A stretch of 64,000 nt of DNA from Marinisporobacter sp. (GTDB taxonomy: Bacteria > Bacillota > Clostridia > Peptostreptococcales > Thermotaleaceae). A program made the position numbers and the translations under genes. Location: the NCBI GenBank assembly GCA_025210525.1, contig JAOARP010000047.1, positions 372,001 through 436,000 of the forward strand, read 5' to 3'. This document shows, piece after piece, positions 9,074 through 17,299 of the stretch; positions within the stretch are counted from its first letter, which is position 1; each line of letters opens with the position of its first letter. The notes under the pieces were generated by a model. That model was not told where the DNA came from. It made no database searches and saw only the letters and a program-made list of their open reading frames with translations.

Positions 9074-9529
9074 TTATCTATATGAAACCTCTTCCATATA
9101 ACCAAATTGAACCGTATTATCTGTTAAAATCACTTTATCAAGTTCTACTCTCACTCCTACAAAATCACTTGGGTCTCCAGGAAGACCTTTCAAATGTGGA
9201 AACTTCTTGAGTATGTACATAAATGCTTTTTGAGTTTCTTCAGGTGTCTCACTCATATAAGCTTTTCCAGAAGCTTTGATGTATTTAAGTTTCTGTAATT
9301 CTTCCATTGAGTCACAATCATGATCTATAACTACAAATACATTGTTATTATTTTCAAATTCTTTTATTTTACTAGTTGCTTTATGTGTTATAAAATATAG
9401 AACAGATTCATCTTCCCCTGTTGCATAATCTACAGATCTTGCTTTTGGCATACCCTTTTCATCAATGTTGCTTACACACATTAGATTATGATTTTTGATA
9501 ACTTCTTTAATTTTCTCTTTTACTTGCAT
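9074..9529 (-). CDS. Pyridoxamine 5'-phosphate oxidase-like flavoprotein
   Basis: This 151-residue split-barrel protein has the family pattern MCVSNIDEKGMPKARSVDYA and later LYFITHKATSKIKEFENN. Such proteins bind FMN or F420-like flavins; the exact reaction cannot be read from sequence. It overlaps the TetR gene by ten bases and is its likely operon partner and target. Confidence 0.85.
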   Translation of the reverse strand: MQVKEKIKEVIKNHNLMCVSNIDEKGMPKARSVDYATGEDESVLYFITHKATSKIKEFENNNNVFVVIDHDCDSMEELQKLKYIKASGKAYMSETPEETQKAFMYILKKFPHLKGLPGDPSDFVGVRVELDKVILTDNTVQFGYMEEVSYR

Positions 9530-10098
9530 ACTAATGCCCCCTCTTCTTTTAGTAACACTTCAAAAATATAATAATTAAATTCATCGATAGCTTTTAAACT
9601 CTTTTCTAGCTTAGCTTTTAATAAAGCACCTTCAAAATTAGAAATAATAAAAGAAGCCAAAGATTTCAAATCCATATTATTCTTTAATTTGCTACTCTTT
9701 AATATCTCATAAATACCCTCTTCTAAAAAAGTACTCCATTCCAATAGCTTTAACCTAAAATTTTCGTTTACATCAGACAATTCTAATGCCAAATTTCCAA
9801 TAGGACATCCCCTTTTATACCCGAATTCTTCAAATTTTCTAAAATAACAATTAAAAAAATTCTTTAAACCTATAATATTTTTATCTATAGTACTGAATAG
9901 CTTTTTAGTTTCATCTATATAAAGTTCTATAATATTTATACCCAAATCTTCTTTACTGGTAAAATAATAATAAAAAGAACCTTTAGGTATTTTAGTTTCA
10001 TCCAATATTTTTTTTATACCTACATTATTGTACCCATACTGATGAATCATATCTGCAGCTGTCATAATAATCATTTCTTTCTTATTCATTTTATTCAC
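9520..10098 (-). CDS. TetR/AcrR-family regulator
   Basis: This 192-residue protein has an N-terminal TetR helix-turn-helix (DMIHQYGYNNVGIKKILDE, then IPKGSFYYYFTSKEDLG) and an all-helical ligand domain of the LmrA/YxaF type, including the RGCPIGNLALELSD segment typical of that group. It is the first gene of a two-gene operon with the flavoprotein. A TetR-type palindrome lies 22-36 bp upstream of its start, implying autorepression. Confidence 0.9.
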   Translation of the reverse strand: MNKMNKKEMIIMTAADMIHQYGYNNVGIKKILDETKIPKGSFYYYFTSKEDLGINIIELYIDETKKLFSTIDKNIIGLKNFFNCYFRKFEEFGYKRGCPIGNLALELSDVNENFRLKLLEWSTFLEEGIYEILKSSKLKNNMDLKSLASFIISNFEGALLKAKLEKSLKAIDEFNYYIFEVLLKEEGALVCK

Positions 10099-10119
10099 AC
10101 TTTCATCATTTTTTAGTAG

Positions 10120-10134
10120 TAGACCAGTCGTCTA
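10120..10134. promoter_or_regulatory. TetR-type operator
   Basis: TAGACCAGTCGTCTA is a 15-bp near-palindrome of the TAGACnnnnnGTCTA form common for LmrA/YxaF-like TetR repressors. It is located just upstream of the TetR gene. Confidence 0.65.
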
Positions 10135-10250
10135 TTAAATATTACTATGTTCCTTTATCTTTGTCAATAAAAACCACATTATAAATGATTATATTTTATG
10201 ACATGAGAGAAATTACATCTCATAAAATACTAATTTCTTTATACCATAGA

Positions 10251-10293
10251 AAAAATTCAAAGACATATAACTATATATTATCCTTGAATTTTT
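10251..10293. terminator. Hairpin terminator after the PhnA-like gene
   Basis: The stem AAAAATTCAA (10251-10260) with TTGAATTTTT (10284-10293) gives U-tracts on both strands. It lies downstream of the minus-strand gene ending at 10382. Confidence 0.55.
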
Positions 10294-10381
10294 AAATCCA
10301 TACTATACCAACATATATCAGTAAATTATTTTATTTTTTCATAACAAAAACTATTTACACACGCTTACATAAAAACCTCAT

Positions 10382-10726
10382 TTATGCCTTTTTAACAACA
10401 CTTGACTTTAACTTCATAGCTCCAAATCCATCTATTTTACAATCAATATCATGTCCATCAGATGGATTATGAATTAAACGTATGTTTTTTACTTTTGTAC
10501 CTATTTTTATACTTGATGAACTACCCTTTACTTTAAGATCTTTGATTACCGTTACAGAATCACCATCATTTAATACATTTCCATTTGCATCTTTAATAAC
10601 ATTTTCATCTTCATTACTTTCTGATTCTAAAGTCCACTCATAAGCACATTCTGGACAAACTAAAAGGCTTCCATCTTCATAAGTATATTCTGAATTACAT
10701 TTTGGGCAATTTGGTAAATCAACCAT
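10382..10726 (-). CDS. PhnA-family (YjdM-like) zinc-ribbon protein
   Basis: This 114-residue protein opens with a zinc ribbon, CPKC at residues 7-10 and CPEC at 29-32. The conserved PhnA domain follows ([20 protein letters not shown] and [17 protein letters not shown]). It was historically called an alkylphosphonate uptake protein, but the family is not itself a phosphonate enzyme and its role is unclear. No phosphonate genes are nearby. It is a single-gene transcript by the look of the flanking hairpins. Confidence 0.88.
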   Translation of the reverse strand: MVDLPNCPKCNSEYTYEDGSLLVCPECAYEWTLESESNEDENVIKDANGNVLNDGDSVTVIKDLKVKGSSSSIKIGTKVKNIRLIHNPSDGHDIDCKIDGFGAMKLKSSVVKKA

Positions 10727-10858
10727 AATTTCCTTCCTCCATTCCTTGTTTTAACTCTACTATATAAAAATTATTTTCAATTTCATTTTTATAATTTCAT
10801 ACAAATAATCCTTACAAAATTGAAATTTGCAAAAAAACATATAGAGTTTATCATAGGT

Positions 10859-10957
10859 TTATATACTATCATAGTCTTTTCGTATTGACAAGTTTCCTAC
10901 AATCTCTGCTTTCTTTTCACCTTCTGCACGATCTATAAGAACTTTAATCCTAATCGT
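10859..10957 (-). pseudogene. Possible gene fragment in the 10727-11095 gap
   Basis: A 33-codon open stretch without ATG, GTG or TTG start reads IKVLIDRAEGEKKAEIVGN and ends RKDYDSI. The amino acid pattern looks coding, but I cannot name a family. A stop lies directly upstream, so any gene would be a beheaded remnant. The rest of this 369-bp gap shows nothing further. Confidence 0.25.
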
Positions 10958-11095
10958 TTACAAAATAAAAGAGAAATATAAGTACATGATAAACACATCC
11001 TCCCCATCAATAAAGAATGATTTTCATGTACATATATCCCTCAAGAAGTCTTAAATGTATTTTTTAAAAAAATATCTAAGAGATTGCCTTAAGTT

Positions 11096-11797
11096 TTAGA
11101 ATTCAATTGTAGTATACTCAGAATCAACTAAAAACAACTTTGTAATCCCATTAAAACGATTTTGAACCAGCTCTTCTACAGCCTTCATGGCATTTTCAAA
11201 CTTCATTTGATGGTAACCTTTAAATCCCACTAACTGAAAAATGATATCTGTACTAGTTTCTGTAATTTTGCCCAGCTCACTTTGGCGCCATAACCACTGA
11301 CGTGTTTGAATTTCATTACCGCTAGTAAAGACCAATTCACCCAATGGTACATCCTCAAACTCATTGCCTCCGAAAGGCAGAAATTTATCTCCTTCCTTAC
11401 TGGGGCGAACCTCAAGATCATATTTGATATCAGCTAAATCATGAGCTCCTAAGGAGATTACTTCTTTTAATGAAATAGCATTGCAAAGATCAACCATAGC
11501 ATTAATACGTGGAAGAGAACCTCCTTTAACAACACGTTTGCACATTGCTTCAACAGAGTTCATGAATTTGTTTGGATTAATCTTCACATTCCTTAATGCA
11601 TCACGATAAACTGCAATATCTGGATGTTTTTTTAAATTTTCTACCGTTAATATGTTTTTTAAGTGTTCTTCTGATTGCATAAGACAGTTAGCGTCAGCTT
11701 CAGTAGTTAATGAATTTTTAATACCTTTACCAATAATAATTCCAAAACAAACATCAGGATTTTTATCAAATACCCATGGGTCAACAGAATACTTCAT
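11096..11797 (-). CDS. B3/B4 tRNA-binding domain protein
   Basis: This 233-residue protein matches the free-standing B3/B4 domain family related to the editing region of phenylalanyl-tRNA synthetase beta. The typical segments are VMRDALRNVKINPNKF-like (here AVYRDALRNVKINPNKF), SLPRINAMVDLCNAIS, and near the end GNEIQTRQWLWRQSE. These proteins may hydrolyse mischarged tRNA or bind amino-acid-like ligands; this is family-level inference. The ATG at 11797 follows AGGAGG by seven bases. The gene is downstream of a MerR regulator through a 19-bp-spacer promoter. Confidence 0.88.
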   Translation of the reverse strand: MKYSVDPWVFDKNPDVCFGIIIGKGIKNSLTTEADANCLMQSEEHLKNILTVENLKKHPDIAVYRDALRNVKINPNKFMNSVEAMCKRVVKGGSLPRINAMVDLCNAISLKEVISLGAHDLADIKYDLEVRPSKEGDKFLPFGGNEFEDVPLGELVFTSGNEIQTRQWLWRQSELGKITETSTDIIFQLVGFKGYHQMKFENAMKAVEELVQNRFNGITKLFLVDSEYTTIEF

Positions 11798-11841
11798 AAG
11801 AAAACCTCCTAAATACACATAGATTAAAATGCTTTATACTT

Positions 11842-11872
11842 ATTTAAAAACATCCAGTAACAGGAGAGTCAA
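11842..11872 (-). promoter_or_regulatory. MerR-type promoter for the B3/B4 gene
   Basis: TTGACT (11867-11872) and TTAAAT (11842-11847) are separated by 19 bp. The spacer contains the imperfect dyad TCCTGTTACTGGA. As at 6758-6788, the -35 element includes the TGA stop of the MerR gene. The whole segment is duplicated at 14126-14186. Confidence 0.78.
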
Positions 11873-12690
11873 TACTTTTTTACTGGTATTTGTATTTCTG
11901 TAAGATAATCTTCCTTACATTTAGATATATACTGATCAATAATCACTCTTTCTACAGCATCTCCAATCATTTTATAGTTATTCTTCTCTAAATATGCTAG
12001 TATCCTTTTATAATATTTTGCACATTGTCGATGGTTACACCCTCTATAATGAATGCAAGCATATTCACCTTCAGGTAATATTTTTACTAATTTATTATCT
12101 ATATCTTCTTCTAATAAGATAAATATAGAATTATATTTGTAAAATTCATTTTTTCTTATGTTCTCTCTAGCAATAGTAAGACCTACTCTACCAATCATGA
12201 TTGTAGAAGTTATCTTTGCCATATTTTCTAACTTTCTCAAAGAAATTTCTAATTCTGATTCGGTATTGATTTTTTCTTTCAAACTTAATATTTTTCTCTC
12301 TGGTAGTTTCTTTATTTTTACAACCTCTAGTTCCTTGATATTTCGTGCTCTTTCAACTTCCTTGATTCGATTTTCAAATCTATTTTTTATGATCATCAAT
12401 TGTTTGATTTTATTTTCAGTAATCTCCTTTTCTTTTTTCAATAATTCTAGGAAATAATCAATACCTCTAATTTCTAAATGATTTTTTATTTCCTTTAGAG
12501 ATATTCCCAAAAATTTCAAATAATTAATTGTATTTAATTGTTCAAATTGCTCAATTGAATAATATCTATAGCCACTGTTTTTATTTACCTCAATAGGCTT
12601 AAATAATCCTATTTCATCATAATATCTTAATGTCTTAATTGGCGTATTATGCAGTTTTGACATTTCCCCAATAGAAAATTTATTTTTCAT
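11869..12690 (-). CDS. MerR-family regulator with GyrI-like effector domain (second copy type)
   Basis: This 273-residue protein has the same layout as the MerR protein at 6785-7612: helix-turn-helix FSIGEMSKLHNTPIKTLRYY, DEIGLFKPIEVNKNSGYRYY, a coiled coil at about 75-125, and a GyrI-like C-terminus ending IQIPVKKY. It contains a Cys-containing segment HYRGCNHRQCAKYYKR, not seen in the first copy, which might bind a metal or thiol-reactive ligand (inference). It is predicted to drive the B3/B4 gene. A nearly identical promoter ahead of the DUF554 gene suggests a second target. Confidence 0.9.
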   Translation of the reverse strand: MKNKFSIGEMSKLHNTPIKTLRYYDEIGLFKPIEVNKNSGYRYYSIEQFEQLNTINYLKFLGISLKEIKNHLEIRGIDYFLELLKKEKEITENKIKQLMIIKNRFENRIKEVERARNIKELEVVKIKKLPERKILSLKEKINTESELEISLRKLENMAKITSTIMIGRVGLTIARENIRKNEFYKYNSIFILLEEDIDNKLVKILPEGEYACIHYRGCNHRQCAKYYKRILAYLEKNNYKMIGDAVERVIIDQYISKCKEDYLTEIQIPVKKY

Positions 12691-12780
12691 TTAAATCTCA
12701 TCCTTATATTTGAAATCATTTCACTTTGTTACTTAGTATTCAGTTTCATCTTTTTATCAATAACTATACACTCAATTTAG

Positions 12781-13269
12781 CTATATTACCTTCGTAAGAT
12801 TTTTTTTATTCACAACAAAATTACTTGAAATAACTTTTTCCTTTTTTATATACACATCTTTAAAGTTAACATTTAATTGCTTTTTCAATCTCTTAAAAGA
12901 ATTTATTTCCCTTGTTAAATAAAAATATCTATTATCTTTTGTGAATATATGAATGACATTATAAATTTTAAGTCTTTGTCTATGATTTGCTTCAATAATA
13001 TATTCTAAGTCTGATCTTATAATTTTTTCTAACACACCATCCTTTTTAATTATTATTGAATCATTTGATACTACTACATACATGTTTTTATAATAAGAGT
13101 AATTCTCGTAATACCAAAGTACAACAGCTACACAAAATACCATATATAAAACAATCAAAATCATCTTACTTTTTGATAAATCATAAATTTCGAAAAAGCC
13201 ATATATTGAAAATAATATAAACACGATCAAACCTATACAATATAATTTATATGGATAAATGAATTTCAT
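12781..13269 (-). CDS. Small membrane protein with two N-terminal helices
   Basis: The 162-residue protein has two hydrophobic helices (about residues 8-27 and 37-53) and then a basic cytosolic domain of about 105 residues, strand-rich, with YVVVSNDSIIIKKDGVLEKI resembling a PH-like fold. No named family was recognised. It lies between the MerR gene and the DUF554 gene on the same strand, with a plausible GGAAAGTG site. Function unknown. Confidence 0.65.
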   Translation of the reverse strand: MKFIYPYKLYCIGLIVFILFSIYGFFEIYDLSKSKMILIVLYMVFCVAVVLWYYENYSYYKNMYVVVSNDSIIIKKDGVLEKIIRSDLEYIIEANHRQRLKIYNVIHIFTKDNRYFYLTREINSFKRLKKQLNVNFKDVYIKKEKVISSNFVVNKKNLTKVI

Positions 13270-13412
13270 TACTATTCACTTTCCTTTCAGTTTCATCTAT
13301 CATACTTTTGATTTATAAGTTACAAAATCAAATCATATCTTATATTCAATTTATCATCTATATAATATTGTTAGTAGCACATGATACTTTCTATTGCTTT
13401 TAATAGCAGTAT

Positions 13413-14096
13413 CTATACAAATGATAAAGAATAATAAAAAACAGGAATAATCAGAGCTGGCAATAAATTTATCGTTTTTATCTTTTTTATCTCCAAAATA
13501 TTCATTCCTGTACTAAGAATTAATATTCCGCCTATTATTGAAACTTGCCCTAACATTTCAGGTGTCACAAAAGGAGCAATCACTTGTGCTGATAGATATA
13601 TGGTTCCTTGCCATATAAATAATATGACTGCAGCTATTATTATTCCTATACCAAAGGTTGATGCTAATATTAAAGATGTCACCCCATCCAGTAATGCATT
13701 TGTAAACAATAAAGTATGATCTCCCTTTAATGCACTCTCTAAAGGACCCAAAATAGACATAGTTCCTACACAAAATAGTAAAACAGCAGTAGTTAATCCA
13801 TCTATTAAATTATTTTCATTACTTTTTTTAAATTTATCTCCTAATTGATTAATCCTTGCTTCTAAATCTAACATTTCACCAATAAAACCGCCTAACACTA
13901 AACTAGCTATAAAAAGAAGAGGTTCCTTACTTTGAGATAAGTTTTTTACAATCCAAGTAATTCCTAGAGACATGGATACTAATCCAAGTGCTTGCATGGT
14001 GGTTAATTTATATTTTTCTTTTATTCCTTTCTTTAACAAAGCCCCCACAATACTTCCAACTGCAATTGTACTTGCATTTACAATAGTTCCTAACAT
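13413..14096 (-). CDS. DUF554 integral membrane protein (YdfK/YqgA type)
   Basis: This 227-residue protein with seven or so hydrophobic segments begins MLGTIVNASTIAVGSIVGAL, the hallmark of DUF554, and contains LFCVGTMSILGPLESALKGDH and ALLDGVTSLILASTFG. The family is a putative transporter of unknown substrate. TAGGAGGGAG precedes the ATG. Upstream sits a MerR-type promoter attached to the deleted remains of a MerR gene, so regulation is probably now by the MerR protein at 11869-12690. Confidence 0.9.
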   Translation of the reverse strand: MLGTIVNASTIAVGSIVGALLKKGIKEKYKLTTMQALGLVSMSLGITWIVKNLSQSKEPLLFIASLVLGGFIGEMLDLEARINQLGDKFKKSNENNLIDGLTTAVLLFCVGTMSILGPLESALKGDHTLLFTNALLDGVTSLILASTFGIGIIIAAVILFIWQGTIYLSAQVIAPFVTPEMLGQVSIIGGILILSTGMNILEIKKIKTINLLPALIIPVFYYSLSFV

Positions 14097-14125
14097 AATC
14101 TCCCTCCTAAATAAGTATAAATAAC

Positions 14126-14240
14126 AATGCTTTATACTTATTAAAAACCATCCAGTAACAGGAGAGTCAATACTTTTTTACGGGTATTTATAAAATTTTT
14201 TCTTATATTTGAAATCATTTTACTTTGCTGCTTGATGATT
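14126..14240 (-). pseudogene. Deletion scar of a MerR gene with its target promoter retained
   Basis: The 14126-14186 stretch is almost identical to 11828-11888, including the TTGACT-19 bp-TTTAAT promoter (14140-14170) and the final MerR codons for IPVKKY-stop, with one synonymous change. At about 14199-14234 it switches to sequence matching 12700-12735, the region just upstream of the MerR start. The roughly 800-bp gene body is missing. This is a duplicated MerR unit whose regulator gene was lost by internal deletion, leaving its promoter to drive DUF554. Confidence 0.8.
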
Positions 14241-14270
14241 AAATTTTATCTATAATATATTTCAATTAAA

Positions 14271-15152
14271 TCAATCAAATGTATCCTTTTTCTTTCCTGG
14301 ATAAGCATTTACAATTAATCCGCAAAATAAAAATAAAACACCAATCATAGAAACAATGGTTAAATTTTCATTAAAAACGATTACTCCGAGCATAGCTGCT
14401 GTAAGAGGTTCTGCTAGTGTTAACGTAACAGCTTTAGGTGTTAAAATATTAACAAGACCACACGCAAACAAAGTATAGGCTAAAGCAGTTGCTATTATTC
14501 CCAAATGTAGCATTGCCAACATTCCACGTGTAGATAGCATCCAACTTAAATCATTCATAAATAATATGGGTGATAACATAATAGCACTAATCAAAAATAC
14601 CAATCCATTAACCGTATCTCTTGGTGAATCTTGAAACAACTTTTGAGATACCATTACATATACTGCATAAGATAAACCTGCACCTAATGATAAAATTGAA
14701 CCAAATACGTTCATATTTATAGCATCTTGCCCCCCGAAAAGCAAAACACATCCTATAATAGATACGCTAGTGGCTATAATCCATCTTTTACTCAATTTCT
14801 TTCCCCTAAAATATTCAATCCCACCTGAAAAAACAGGTGCACTTCCTAATGCTAAAACCGTACCAAGTGCAATACCTGTTTTAGATACCCCTAAAAAGAA
14901 AAGCGGTTGATAAACCGCCATACATACAGATGCCATTAATAATACTCTTTTATCTAGTTGAACTTTACTTTTAAATGACCCTTGTATCACCGCCATAAAA
15001 AATAAAACTGTTCCGCCTATTGCCATACGCAATGCACCAATTACAATTGGATTAGCATTCTTTGGAGCAAAAACTTGTGTAGAACCTGTTGTTCCCCATA
15101 GTATTGCTGCCATTAGTACAAATAACTGTCCTCTTATATTAGATTGTTTCAT
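14271..15152 (-). CDS. EamA-family (DMT superfamily) exporter
   Basis: The 293-residue, ten-helix membrane protein has two EamA repeats: QLFVLMAAILWGTTGSTQVF near the start, and GLSYAVYVMVSQKLF opening the second half. It contains ALAYTLFACGLV and LTLAEPLTAAMLGVIVFNE, conserved in amino acid/metabolite exporters of the YdcZ/RhtA kind. TAGGAGG precedes the ATG. An AraC regulator lies 90 bp upstream on the same strand and probably controls it. Confidence 0.9.
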   Translation of the reverse strand: MKQSNIRGQLFVLMAAILWGTTGSTQVFAPKNANPIVIGALRMAIGGTVLFFMAVIQGSFKSKVQLDKRVLLMASVCMAVYQPLFFLGVSKTGIALGTVLALGSAPVFSGGIEYFRGKKLSKRWIIATSVSIIGCVLLFGGQDAINMNVFGSILSLGAGLSYAVYVMVSQKLFQDSPRDTVNGLVFLISAIMLSPILFMNDLSWMLSTRGMLAMLHLGIIATALAYTLFACGLVNILTPKAVTLTLAEPLTAAMLGVIVFNENLTIVSMIGVLFLFCGLIVNAYPGKKKDTFD

Positions 15153-15242
15153 AGCTTTTTCCTCCTAAAGTATATCTATTCCTAACTTTAAAAGCTAAGT
15201 TCATACAACCATCATACAATATATGACTAGAGCATTCTTTAC

Positions 15243-15977
15243 TTAAATACGGCAGTTTTTATCCATTTTTCGGTACATTTTACGATAAGTACTTGGTGAT
15301 AAGCCTTCATGATTTTTGAATAATCTCGTAAGGGATGACTGCTGTTCATATCCAACAAGCTGCGCAATCATCAATAAACTTAATTCTGTATCTATTAGAT
15401 ATTCTTTAGCTTTTTCTAGTCGTAACTTTTGAATATATACATTTGGTGTCATGCCTGTTTTTTTATTAAACCATTCAATATAGTAAGATACATGGAAGTT
15501 CTCCATGGATGCTAATTTTTGAATGGATATGTTTTTTTCAAAATGATCATGGATATATTGTATAGATAAGGGTCTTATTTCTTTTATTAAAAAGCTACAT
15601 GCATAATTCACTAAAGCATCTAATCCTCTTTTGTTTGATCTTTTAGCTTCTTCTTGTAAAAGATATCTTACAGCTTTCCATCGCTCATCTAACACCTGAT
15701 ATAATTCATATTTTAATAAATCTCCTACTATAGTAGAATTTATTTTCTTTGGAATATCTAATACTAAAAACTTATTCGCATTATTAGAATAGAATGAGTG
15801 AGCACATTTAGGAGGTAGAAAAAATAAATGCTTTTCATCTAATTTCAATTCATGCTTATCTGTTTTTATAGATAAGCTACCCTGTAATGGAAGAATTAGC
15901 TGGCTATAGGTATGATCATGTGTATAAGCTACTTCTGTATATGTTCTCGTTTCACATAACAAACCAGTTGATTCCAT
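15243..15977 (-). CDS. AraC-family regulator with cupin sensor domain
   Basis: This 244-residue protein has an N-terminal cupin (HDHTYSQLILPLQGSLSI, then LFFLPPKCAHSFYS) and C-terminal double helix-turn-helix (IQKLASMENFHVSYYIEWFN and IAQLVGYEQQSSLTRLFKNHEGLSP). It is followed by the EamA exporter, a common AraC-exporter pair in which the regulator senses the exported compound. A strong AAAGGAGGG site fixes the start. Confidence 0.9.
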   Translation of the reverse strand: MESTGLLCETRTYTEVAYTHDHTYSQLILPLQGSLSIKTDKHELKLDEKHLFFLPPKCAHSFYSNNANKFLVLDIPKKINSTIVGDLLKYELYQVLDERWKAVRYLLQEEAKRSNKRGLDALVNYACSFLIKEIRPLSIQYIHDHFEKNISIQKLASMENFHVSYYIEWFNKKTGMTPNVYIQKLRLEKAKEYLIDTELSLLMIAQLVGYEQQSSLTRLFKNHEGLSPSTYRKMYRKMDKNCRI

Positions 15978-15998
15978 AAAAATCCCTCCTTTATCTTA

Positions 15999-16040
15999 AC
16001 TATCCATTTAGATAGTATATACCTAAAAAGTGCATACTTT
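15999..16040. promoter_or_regulatory. HxlR-type composite operator, twin of the one at 3520-3562
   Basis: ACTATC-N6-GATAGT (15999-16016) is followed by arms AGTATATAC and GTGCATACT spaced by seven bases. The 15-mer AAAAAGTGCATACTT (16025-16039) is identical to that at 3548-3562, and the 9-7-9 dyad geometry is the same. It lies between the AraC gene and the nitroreductase remnant. Confidence 0.55.
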
Positions 16041-16153
16041 TTAAGTATATTATATTCGTGTAAAATATTATGTACAAGTGAAATATAAAATATCAATATA
16101 AAAGGAACGTTTACTACTCTTCAGGGGTATATAAAAAAAGGAGGAGATCATTT

Positions 16154-16257
16154 ATGGACATGATTAAAGGAATAATGGAAAGAAGAAGCATTCGAAAATA
16201 TACAGGTAAAAAATATCTGATGAAACAATCATTCAAAGATTTGTGAATTCAAAACTG
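16154..16257 (+). pseudogene. Nitroreductase N-terminal fragment, frameshifted and truncated
   Basis: An intact AAAGGAGGAGATC site precedes an ATG at 16154. The frame reads MDMIKGIMERRSIRKYTGKK, the classic nitroreductase opening, then goes wrong. Shifting one base restores ISDETIIQRFVN, so a single-base frameshift lies in the A-run near 16208. The rest of the gene (about 150 residues) is absent, replaced by the convergent permease gene. HxlR-type operators upstream fit the known pairing of HxlR regulators with nitroreductases. Confidence 0.75.
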
Positions 16258-16265
16258 TTCAACTG

Positions 16266-16796
16266 CTACATTGATTCTGCATTCTTGTACATTTTCTTTA
16301 CTTCATCTTTAGAAATCAACAAGGATAATGTGTATGCAATCAATACAATCCCTGGAATATCCACTAATAATCTTGTAATTGCAAAGGATACACCTAATGC
16401 TGACATTTCAAATAAAAACATAGGGATTTTCGTCGTTGACCAAGCTCCAATAAATATAAGTACATTGCTAAATTTAACTCCTTTTTTCATAAATACTCCT
16501 GCTATTGGAAAAGCTCCGTACAAAGGTCCTGCTGCTGCTGAACCTAAAATAATAGCTAAAATAATTCCCTTAATTCCTGAATCTTCACCCATATATTTCA
16601 TCATGGTTTCTCTTGGAACCCATATATCTAATAATCCTAAAAGTATGAATACAGGTGGAATAACAAGAATCATTTCTTTAATACTATATCCAGTAACCTG
16701 CATAGCTTTCATCCCTAATCTTTTATTGATCATGGTCATAATACATAAAATCAAAACGGTAATCATAAAAAACTTATATCTTTTTAAAAACTTCAT
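16266..16796 (-). CDS. Split DUF318-type permease, second half
   Basis: This 176-residue membrane protein with five or so helices contains IKGIILAIILGSAAAGPLYG and FPIAGVFMKKGVKFSNVLIF, motifs of the COG0701/DUF318 permease family (ArsP-like exporters). Usual family proteins are about 300-350 residues with two such halves; here each half is a separate gene. Its ATG overlaps the upstream stop as ATGA, giving translational coupling, so the two chains probably form one transporter. The substrate is unknown. Confidence 0.8.
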   Translation of the reverse strand: MKFLKRYKFFMITVLILCIMTMINKRLGMKAMQVTGYSIKEMILVIPPVFILLGLLDIWVPRETMMKYMGEDSGIKGIILAIILGSAAAGPLYGAFPIAGVFMKKGVKFSNVLIFIGAWSTTKIPMFLFEMSALGVSFAITRLLVDIPGIVLIAYTLSLLISKDEVKKMYKNAESM

Positions 16797-17278
16797 ATGC
16801 CACTCACTACCTTTCCAATTACATACGCCACTAAGAAAGAAAATAAAAAGGCGAAGATATTTCTTAGGATTGCCATTCTTTTTCCAAAATATTTTATTTC
16901 AACGGGTACAGTAACAATCCCCACCATCATAAGTGCAGAGATAAATGCACCAATCTGCATATATCCTGCTCCACTTTTTAAAAGCATAGCTGCCGTTGGA
17001 AAAGCAACAAAACCAGGTATTAAAGTAATAGCACCTACAATAGCAGATAAAACAACTCCCATCCACCCTGACTCTTTTCCTAACAACTTAGCAATCATAC
17101 TAGGATTTAATATAGCAAGAAGTATTCCGACTAACATGATTACGCCTAAAAATTCAGGTAAAATATTTTCAAAAGCTTTCCATGCTTTCTTTAACGCTTT
17201 TTTTGTTTTCTGTTTATCCTTTTTAAAGGATATGCCCAGTAATATAATTGTGATTATATACATACTATAACTATTCAT
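16793..17278 (-). CDS. Split DUF318-type permease, first half
   Basis: The 161-residue membrane protein has ILPEFLGVIMLVGILLAILN and VGAITLIPGFVAFPTAAMLL, again the DUF318 repeat with the conserved FP. It begins behind GGGTGGGATG and ends in the four-base overlap with its partner. Remains of an ArsR-type regulator lie just upstream, which would fit an arsenic/metalloid or thiol-linked export function for an ArsP-like permease; this is inference. Confidence 0.8.
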   Translation of the reverse strand: MNSYSMYIITIILLGISFKKDKQKTKKALKKAWKAFENILPEFLGVIMLVGILLAILNPSMIAKLLGKESGWMGVVLSAIVGAITLIPGFVAFPTAAMLLKSGAGYMQIGAFISALMMVGIVTVPVEIKYFGKRMAILRNIFAFLFSFLVAYVIGKVVSGI

Positions 17279-17299
17279 TTACATCCCACCCTTAGAAAA

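Noticed and set aside
16154-16257. Programmed frameshift in the nitroreductase frame.
   Set aside because: The rest of the protein is absent after about 35 codons in either frame, so this is decay and not recoding.
16243-17270. Plus-strand frames of 223 and 157 codons opposite the split permease.
   Set aside because: They are complementary-strand shadows of membrane proteins, lack ribosome-binding sites, and have no recognisable family features. The first begins inside the nitroreductase remnant only by chance.
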